This document shows positions 58,603-64,000 of a stretch of DNA of 64,000 nucleotides, piece by piece. The translations under genes and the position numbers were made by a program. The stretch comes from Sphingomonas sp. URHD0057 (GTDB taxonomy: Bacteria; Pseudomonadota; Alphaproteobacteria; Sphingomonadales; Sphingomonadaceae): assembly GCF_000620665.1 (NCBI RefSeq), contig NZ_JIAU01000005.1:632403-696402 (forward strand), read 5' to 3'. The notes beneath the pieces are model-generated. The model ran no database searches. It saw nothing but the letters and a program-made list of their open reading frames with translations, and had not been told where the DNA came from. The stretch's first letter is position 1. Each line of letters starts with the position of its first letter.

Positions 58603-59967
58603 ATGGCATCCGCAGCCGAACAACTCGCTTCCAGCATCAGCCTGTCCAGTTTCGCCAAGGCGACCGAGCTTAAGAAGCGGCTGTGGTTCACCCTCGGCGC
58701 GATGGTCCTGTTCCGCCTGCTGTCGTTCGTCCCCGTTCCCGGCATCGATCCGGTGGCGATGAACGCGCTCTACCAGACCCAGAGCGGCGGCATCCTCGAC
58801 GTCTTCAACACCTTCTCCGGGGGCGCGCTCGAACGCTTCAGCATCGTCGCGCTGGGCGTCATGCCGTACATCACGGCATCGATCGTCGTTCAGCTCGGTG
58901 CCACCCTCTACGGTCCGTGGCAGGCGCTGAGGAAAGAGGGTGAGACCGGGCGCAAGCGCCTCAACCAATATACCCGCTACCTGACCGTCGCGATCACGCT
59001 CGTGCAGGGCTATCTCGCCGTGCGCGGGCTCGAGTCCCAGGGGCTCAAGCAGGGCATCCAGGCGGTCGTCCAGCCCGGCCTCCTGTTTGAGCTTGCCGGC
59101 ACGATCAGCCTGGTCGGCGGGACCATGTTCCTGATGTGGATCGGCGAGCAGGTCACCAGCCGCGGCATCGGCAACGGCGTCTCGCTGATCATCATGGCGG
59201 GCATCGTCGCCCGCCTTCCGCAAGCGGTGGCTCAGCTCCTCGAAGGCAGCCGCTCCGGCTCCATTAGCGGCGTCGTCGTCGTCGGCATCGTCATCCTTTC
59301 CGCCGCCCTCATCCTCGGCATCTGCTTCATGGAGCGCGCCCAGCGCCGGGTCCTCATCCAATATCCCAAGCGGCAGACCGCCCGCGGCATCCAGCAGGAG
59401 CGCTCGCACCTGCCGATCAAGCTCAACACCGCCGGTGTCATCCCGCCGATCTTCGCCTCGTCGCTGCTGTTGATGCCGCTGACGATCCTGCAATGGGCGG
59501 GGCGCGGCGTCAGCGCCGACAGCTCGAGCAGCGATTGGCTGATCACCATCAGCACCTATTTGCAGCACGGCTCGCCGGCGTACATGACGCTGTATGGCGT
59601 CGGCATTGCCTTCTTCTGCTTCTTCTACACTGCGGTTCAGTTCAACAGCGAGGAAACCGCCGACAATCTGAAGCGCCACGGCGGCTTCATCCCCGGCATT
59701 CGCCCGGGCAAGGCGACCGAGCATTATTTCGACTATTTGCTCAACCGCATCACCGTGGTCGGCGCAGCCTACCTCGTCATCATCTGCCTGATCCCGGAGA
59801 TCCTGTCGGCGCAGGCGGGCCTGAATTTCCGGCTCGGCGGCACCAGCCTGCTGATCGTGGTCAACGTCACCATGGACACGGTAAGCCAGATCCAGAGCCA
59901 CCTGATCGCGCACCAATATGGCGACCTGATCAAGAAGGCGAAGCTCAAGACCACGCGCAGGCGCTAA
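58603..59967 (+). CDS. secY: Preprotein translocase subunit SecY
   Basis: 454 residues and ten membrane helices; the protein-conducting channel of the inner membrane. The first helix and plug region hold LFRLLSFVPVPGIDPVAMNA; GIGNGVSLIIMAGI is helix 5; RPGKATEHYFDYLLNRITVV closes the C-terminal cytosolic part. ATG 58603 behind AGAGGATTT. Follows the REP-like repeat. Confidence 0.98.
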   Translation: MASAAEQLASSISLSSFAKATELKKRLWFTLGAMVLFRLLSFVPVPGIDPVAMNALYQTQSGGILDVFNTFSGGALERFSIVALGVMPYITASIVVQLGATLYGPWQALRKEGETGRKRLNQYTRYLTVAITLVQGYLAVRGLESQGLKQGIQAVVQPGLLFELAGTISLVGGTMFLMWIGEQVTSRGIGNGVSLIIMAGIVARLPQAVAQLLEGSRSGSISGVVVVGIVILSAALILGICFMERAQRRVLIQYPKRQTARGIQQERSHLPIKLNTAGVIPPIFASSLLLMPLTILQWAGRGVSADSSSSDWLITISTYLQHGSPAYMTLYGVGIAFFCFFYTAVQFNSEETADNLKRHGGFIPGIRPGKATEHYFDYLLNRITVVGAAYLVIICLIPEILSAQAGLNFRLGGTSLLIVVNVTMDTVSQIQSHLIAHQYGDLIKKAKLKTTRRR

Positions 59968-59992
59968 ACCCGGCTGGAAGGGGAGCCAGTCA

Positions 59993-60643
59993 GTGAACAT
60001 TATCCTGTTGGGCCCGCCCGGCGCGGGCAAGGGAACGCAGGCGGCGCGGCTGCAGGCGACGCGCGACATGGTCCAGCTGTCGACCGGCGACATGCTGCGT
60101 GAAGCGGTCGCCGCCGGGACCCCCGTCGGCCTCCAGGCCAAAGCGGTCATGGAGCGCGGCGAGCTTGTCAGCGATGCCATCGTCAGCGCCTTGATCGGGG
60201 AGCGCCTCGACGCTGCTTCCGGCAAGGGCGCGATCTTCGACGGCTTTCCGCGCACCCGGGCGCAAGCCGAGGCGCTCGACCTGTTGCTGACCGAACGCGG
60301 CCGCAGCCTCGACCATGTGATCGAGCTCGCGGTCGACGAGGAGGCGCTGGTCCGCCGCATCACCGGCCGTTTCAGCTGCGCCCGCTGCGGCACCGGCTAT
60401 CACGACCAGTTCAAGCCGCCCAAGATCCCGGGTCAGTGCGACGCCTGCGGCTCGACCGAGTTCGTCCGCCGCAAAGACGACAACGAGCAAACGGTGCGCA
60501 CCCGCATGGCCGAATATCGCGCCAAGACCGAGCCGATCCTGCCATATTACGAGGCGCGCGGGCTCGTGCGCCGAGTCGACGGCATGGCCTCGGTCGACGA
60601 AGTCGCGGCGCAGATCGACGCAATTCTGGACGGCGCCCCCTGA
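59993..60643 (+). CDS. adk: Adenylate kinase
   Basis: 216 residues with GTG start behind GGAAGGGGAGCC. P-loop GPPGAGKGTQAARL, lid with zinc-type cysteines (FSCARCGTGYHD ... GQCDACGS), and FDGFPRTRAQAEALD. The four lid cysteines suggest Zn. It converts AMP + ATP to 2 ADP. In most alphaproteobacteria rpsM-rpsK-rpoA-rplQ follow; here they do not. Confidence 0.97.
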   Translation: MNIILLGPPGAGKGTQAARLQATRDMVQLSTGDMLREAVAAGTPVGLQAKAVMERGELVSDAIVSALIGERLDAASGKGAIFDGFPRTRAQAEALDLLLTERGRSLDHVIELAVDEEALVRRITGRFSCARCGTGYHDQFKPPKIPGQCDACGSTEFVRRKDDNEQTVRTRMAEYRAKTEPILPYYEARGLVRRVDGMASVDEVAAQIDAILDGAP

Positions 60644-60676
60644 TCGCGGCATCCTCGCCGCAAAGGGGAGGGGCCG

Positions 60677-61198
60677 TTGAAATATCTCGCCGCAATCGCA
60701 CTGCTAGTCGCTTCGCCGGCCGCGGCCGAAGTCGTCAGCGCTTCGTCGAACGGCTTCGAGGTTCGCCACACCATCAATCTCGTGGTTCCGGCGAATATTG
60801 CCTTTCAGTCCTTCGCCGATCTTCCGCGGTGGTGGGACCCGGAGCACACCTACAGCGGCAAATCCTCCAACCTCAGCTTCAACCTTTCGCCCGGCGGTTG
60901 CTTCTGCGAGCGATTCTCCGATGGCGGCGGCATCGAGCACATGCGCGTCGCTTACCTCGAGCCGGGCAAGCGCGTGATCCTGACCGGGGCGCTCGGCCCT
61001 TTGCTCTATGAGGCGACGACGGGCGTCATGGACGTCCAGGTCAAGACCGCGGCCGGCGGTTCGCAGCTGACGCTCGACTATCGGGTGGCCGGCTTTGCCG
61101 CCGGCGGCGCGGACCAGCTTGCGCCGGGCGTCGATCAGATGCTTGGCGAGCAGATGAAGCGGCTGCGCACCTATGCCGCGGCGCGTCCACGTACGTAG
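60677..61198 (+). CDS. Exported SRPBCC-fold protein
   Basis: 173 residues from TTG 60677, six bases behind AAAGGGGAGGGG. The start gives signal peptide LKYLAAIALLVASPAAAEVV. START/SRPBCC pattern: FQSFADLPRWWDPEHTYSGK, then GGCFCERFSDGGGIEHMRVA and LTLDYRVAGF. This fold binds lipids or hydrophobic ligands. Periplasmic by its signal. Likely co-transcribed with adk, 33 bases after. Confidence 0.78.
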   Translation: MKYLAAIALLVASPAAAEVVSASSNGFEVRHTINLVVPANIAFQSFADLPRWWDPEHTYSGKSSNLSFNLSPGGCFCERFSDGGGIEHMRVAYLEPGKRVILTGALGPLLYEATTGVMDVQVKTAAGGSQLTLDYRVAGFAAGGADQLAPGVDQMLGEQMKRLRTYAAARPRT

Positions 61199-61336
61199 GC
61201 CTCCGAAATTTACGAACCTCGCTCGGCCCAGAAACTGTCTGCGACACATCCCCTCGTTCATCGAAAAGACTCGACGAACGATTGACTTAGCGAATATCGT
61301 CCGCCCACTGACCGCCAGTCCGAGTGGGGAGTTTCG

Positions 61337-61576
61337 ATGGTCGCTTATCTTTTCTTTGTGGCAGCCGCCGCCGCCAGTCCGGTAACGACGGATAGTCCTC
61401 CGCCGGCCAAGAAGGAGAAGATGATCTGTAAATCAGACAGCTTCGTCGGCTCCCACGTGTCACGGCGAATCTGCAAGACCGAAGCGGAATGGCGGGCCGG
61501 CAAGGAAAACGCCAAGGATACGCTCAACGCGATCGGCAGGGGCGGCGACTACAGAATCAAGACGGGTCCGAACTAA
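61337..61576 (+). CDS. Small secreted protein, Cys-Thr-x2-Glu-Trp family
   Basis: 79 residues with a short signal peptide (VAYLFFVAAAAASP). The mature pattern MICKSDSFVGSHVSRRICKT then EAEWRAGKENAKDTL matches that of the gene at 42140 (C-x9/15-C-x3-EW). Two cysteines may bridge. Function unknown. It lies 138 bases after the SRPBCC gene and convergent with folA. Confidence 0.68.
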   Translation: MVAYLFFVAAAAASPVTTDSPPPAKKEKMICKSDSFVGSHVSRRICKTEAEWRAGKENAKDTLNAIGRGGDYRIKTGPN

Positions 61577-61582
61577 TAGATC

Positions 61583-62080
61583 CTAGATCGATTCTCGCTC
61601 CAGCGTCACGAAACGATATGGCAAGCCTTCCGCCGAACTGAGAACCTCTGACTCGTCGGTTGTCCGCCAGGCGTTGATCGCACGCGGGTCAGACATGTAG
61701 GTGTCGCCCGGCACATCCTCGAGAACCTCGGTCAGCTCGATCCGGTCGGCGAGCGGCAGGAATTGCGCAAAAATATCCGCGCCGCCGATCACGGACACAG
61801 GCTCGCCCGCCGCGAGCTCCAGCGCCTCGTCGCCGTCGCTGGCCGCCTCCGCGCCCTCCGCGCTCCAGTCACGATCGCGCGTCAGCACGATGTGGCGCCG
61901 GCCCGGCAACAGCCCCGGCAGGCTTTCAAACGTCTTGCGGCCCATGACCATCGCACTGCCCATGGTCAGCGCCTTGAAGCGCTTCAGGTCCTCCGAAATA
62001 TGCCATGGCAGCTTGCCACCGCGGCCGATCACGCCGTTCCTGGCGCGGGCGACGACGAGAGTGATGCGCGGCTTGTCCAT
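61583..62080 (-). CDS. folA: Dihydrofolate reductase
   Basis: 165 residues from ATG 62080. Reduces dihydrofolate with NADPH for thymidylate and purine synthesis. Seen: ITLVVARARNGVIGRGGKLP, DLKRFKALTMGSAMVMGRKT, PVSVIGGADIFAQFLPLADR, all standard. The frame is open far upstream, but there it is antisense to the neighbouring gene and not coding. It is divergent from the FAD oxidase, with 45 bases between them. Confidence 0.96.
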   Translation of the reverse strand: MDKPRITLVVARARNGVIGRGGKLPWHISEDLKRFKALTMGSAMVMGRKTFESLPGLLPGRRHIVLTRDRDWSAEGAEAASDGDEALELAAGEPVSVIGGADIFAQFLPLADRIELTEVLEDVPGDTYMSDPRAINAWRTTDESEVLSSAEGLPYRFVTLERESI

Positions 62081-62125
62081 GCGCTCGCTTTGACGACACC
62101 GGCGGCTCGTGCCAAGCGCCGGCCA

Positions 62126-63541
62126 ATGGACGCGCAAGGTCAGATGATCGCCGCGGCCGAGCAAAAACTCGGTCCGAAAGGCGTGATCACCGACGCCACC
62201 GCGATCGAGCCATGGATCAGCGACTGGCGCGGCCGCGTTCACGGCGTCTCGCGCGCGATCCTCACGCCGAGCTCGACCGAGGACGTCGCCGCGATCGTCC
62301 GGCTTGCCGCCGAGCATGGCGTGCCGCTCGTGCCGCAGGGCGGCAACACCGGAATGGCGGCCGGTGCGACGCCGCCCCCCGACGGCTCGGCGCTGCTGCT
62401 CTCGCTCAGGCGTATGAACAAGATTCGTTCGATCAGCGCCGAGAACCGTCTGGCCGTGGCCGAGGCCGGTGTGATCCTCGCCGACCTCCACGAACGCGCG
62501 CAGGCGCTGGGCATGCGGTTTCCGCTGACGCTCGGCGCCCGCGGCAGCTGCACCATCGGCGGCCTTACCTCGACCAATGCCGGCGGCACGCAGGTGCTGA
62601 GGTTCGGCACCATGCGCGCGCTCGTCGCGGGCGTCGAAGCGGTGCTGCCCGACGGCTCGATCCACGACGGCCTGTCGGGCCTCAAGAAGGACAACCGCGG
62701 CTACAGCCTCGACCAATTGCTGATCGGCGCGGAAGGGACGCTCGGGGTTGTCACGGCGGTGGCGCTGCGGCTGGTGCCCGCGGTCGCATCGCGCGCAGTC
62801 GCCTGGGCCGGCGTTGCCAGCCCTCAGGCGGCGCTCGACCTGCTCCGCTTCCTCGATGCGCGGACCACCAGCATCGAAGGGTTCGAGCTGGTCCCGCAGG
62901 ATTCGCTCGATCTCGTGCTGAAGCATGTGCCCGGGACCAGGACGCCCCTCGCCGGCGCTCACCCGTGGCACGCGTTGATCGAAGCGACGACCGTCGATCC
63001 CGATCACGACATCAACGGAGAGGTCGAGGCGCTGCTCGGCGCCGCGCTTGACCAGGAGCTGATCGGCGACGCCACGATCGCCGCCAACGAGGCGCAGGCC
63101 GAGGCGTTCTGGAAGATCCGCGACATGATCTCCGAGGCGGAACGCGCCGAGGGCGACACACTGGCGCACGACATCTCGGTGCCGGTCAGCGGCATGCCGC
63201 GCTTCATCGTCGAGGCCGCGGCCGAGGTCGAGCGGGCCTTTCCGGGCCTCGCCGCCAGCGGCTTCGGACACCTCGGCGACGGCAACATCCATTTCCACGT
63301 TCGGGCCGGCAGCCATGCCGCGCCGGACTGGTTTGACGCGCAAGGCGCGGCGATCACGCGCCTGGTCAACGATCTGGTGACCGCCGCCGGCGGCTCGATC
63401 TCGGCCGAGCACGGCATCGGCCAGCTCAAGCGCGCGGAGCTCGCGCGCCTGGCGCCGCCCGGCCGAATCCACGCCCTCCAGGCAATCAAACACGCGCTCG
63501 ACCCCCTCGGCATCATGAACCCGGGGAAGCTGGTGCCTTAG
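62126..63541 (+). CDS. FAD-binding oxidase, GlcD/D-2-hydroxyacid dehydrogenase type
   Basis: 471 residues. N-terminal PCMH FAD domain (VPLVPQGGNTGMAAGATPPP, ARGSCTIGGLTSTNAGGTQV, LLIGAEGTLGVVTAVALRLV) and a C-terminal FAD-oxidase domain with FGHLGDGNIHFHVRA and SISAEHGIGQLKR. This matches D-lactate, D-2-hydroxyglutarate and glycolate dehydrogenases; the substrate cannot be decided. ATG 62126 chosen as the conserved start. No signal peptide, so it acts in the cytosol or at the inner face of the membrane. Confidence 0.92.
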   Translation: MDAQGQMIAAAEQKLGPKGVITDATAIEPWISDWRGRVHGVSRAILTPSSTEDVAAIVRLAAEHGVPLVPQGGNTGMAAGATPPPDGSALLLSLRRMNKIRSISAENRLAVAEAGVILADLHERAQALGMRFPLTLGARGSCTIGGLTSTNAGGTQVLRFGTMRALVAGVEAVLPDGSIHDGLSGLKKDNRGYSLDQLLIGAEGTLGVVTAVALRLVPAVASRAVAWAGVASPQAALDLLRFLDARTTSIEGFELVPQDSLDLVLKHVPGTRTPLAGAHPWHALIEATTVDPDHDINGEVEALLGAALDQELIGDATIAANEAQAEAFWKIRDMISEAERAEGDTLAHDISVPVSGMPRFIVEAAAEVERAFPGLAASGFGHLGDGNIHFHVRAGSHAAPDWFDAQGAAITRLVNDLVTAAGGSISAEHGIGQLKRAELARLAPPGRIHALQAIKHALDPLGIMNPGKLVP

Positions 63542-63636
63542 CTCGGACGTGCGGGCGGCGCATCGGGGTTCTAAATGGCAGTTTTCGACCCATTCCTGCC
63601 ATTAGCGACATTCGCTAGTAATGCCGCGTGTCACCA

Positions 63637-64000
63637 ATGATCGTTCAAGAATCTCGCCTTCAAGCAATCGGACGACTAGCCCTCTGCGTTGCCTTTGTCG
63701 GGGTCTGTTTGTGGACGCTCAGCAGGCCTGCGGCGTCAAACCTTCAACCGGCCGAAGCGACGAAAGCCGCCATATTCTTGCGCGTCGGAATGGCGTTTTT
63801 TGGCCTTCTGGCATTGCGGTATCTTTGGGCCGCGTGCTTTCCTGGCACTCTCACAATTGACGCCGAAGGTATCACTCAGAACCTCGGTTGGAGGCGATTG
63901 CACTGGGCGTGGAACGACATCGACCAGACAGAGGTAATCCGAACCGCTGCGGGGCTAGTCAGCGCATGTCTGATTTATCCTCGCGTCGGTGGACGTGTCA
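63637..64000 (+). CDS. Membrane protein with PH-like domain, 3' end outside window
   Basis: 121 codons are visible, open to the right edge. ATG 63637 gives MIVQESRLQAIGRLALCVAF, then a first membrane helix (about 13-28), a polar loop and a second helix (about 51-70). After that comes a strand-rich stretch: FPGTLTIDAEGITQNLGW and LHWAWNDIDQTEVI. This plan (two helices, then a PH-like domain with W-N-D-I) matches the 227-residue gene at 38562, so they may be distant paralogs. GC content seems lower than in its neighbours. Function unknown. Confidence 0.6.
   Translation, partial: MIVQESRLQAIGRLALCVAFVGVCLWTLSRPAASNLQPAEATKAAIFLRVGMAFFGLLALRYLWAACFPGTLTIDAEGITQNLGWRRLHWAWNDIDQTEVIRTAAGLVSACLIYPRVGGRV

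Noticed and set aside
58585..60393. 602-codon minus-strand frame over secY and adk
   Set aside because: Antisense shadow of two well-defined genes, Asp/Arg/His-rich, no domain.
62081..63493. Upstream extension of the folA frame
   Set aside because: It is antisense to the FAD oxidase; the DHFR family start is at 62080.

Overview
The window is a GC-rich chromosomal segment of an alphaproteobacterium, most likely a member of the Sphingomonadales. The evidence is the cell-cycle regulator CtrA, the methionine synthase split into two polypeptides, the pyruvate and 2-oxoglutarate dehydrogenase gene arrangements, and Sphingomonas-like protein sequences throughout. This is a call from protein recognition, not from a database search. 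I saw no rRNA, tRNA, CRISPR array, transposase or prophage gene. No stretch longer than about 225 bases lacks a gene.

Layout. 1-6349: 2-oxoglutarate dehydrogenase operon (sucA, cut by the left edge, sucB, a cysteine-rich flavodoxin-fold protein, lpdA). 6368-7876: a TetR regulator with its own operator, a DUF1761 membrane protein and a small secreted protein. 7877-11233: SppA and a MATE transporter, divergent. 11272-13412: CIRCE-controlled groES-groEL. 13365-13880: two small lipoproteins on the minus strand. 14010-19567: a methionine operon of ArsR-methyltransferase regulator, metF and split metH, behind a perfect 22-bp palindrome. 19564-23428: a TPR/c-type cytochrome pair divergent from a DsbD-family protein. 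23397-29812: a secreted amidohydrolase, threonine ammonia-lyase, Bpt, CtrA, an RluA-family enzyme, ArfB and the free-methionine sulfoxide reductase. 29816-31832: an unrecognised two-gene surface module (PASTA-like plus beta-sandwich regions, translationally coupled to a cytosolic protein). 32513-38507: pyruvate dehydrogenase E2 and E3 with small interleaved genes, an amidohydrolase and a CDF transporter. 38562-43458: conserved unknowns, including a BCAT-like/sulfotransferase-like pair. 43476-60643: the large str-S10-spc translation cluster from rpsL to secY-adk. 60677-64000: SRPBCC protein, small secreted protein, folA, an FAD oxidase and an edge-truncated membrane protein.

How the genes fit together. 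The window holds E2 and E3 genes for both 2-oxoacid dehydrogenases, one lipoamide dehydrogenase per complex. The methionine operon supplies 5-methyl-THF and methionine and is probably repressed by its own first product. The translation cluster is compact, with many 1- to 8-base overlaps, and is broken by one 170-base, strongly structured spacer between rpsJ and rplC. Four of its proteins (L3, S17, L5, S5) carry long low-complexity extensions, and S5 has an RGG-rich N-terminus. The usual rpsM-rpsK-rpoA-rplQ block does not follow adk here.

The most interesting leads are the rpsJ-rplC structured leader, the RGG tail of S5, native Arg88 in S12, the PASTA/beta-sandwich two-gene module, and the BCAT-like/sulfotransferase-like pair.
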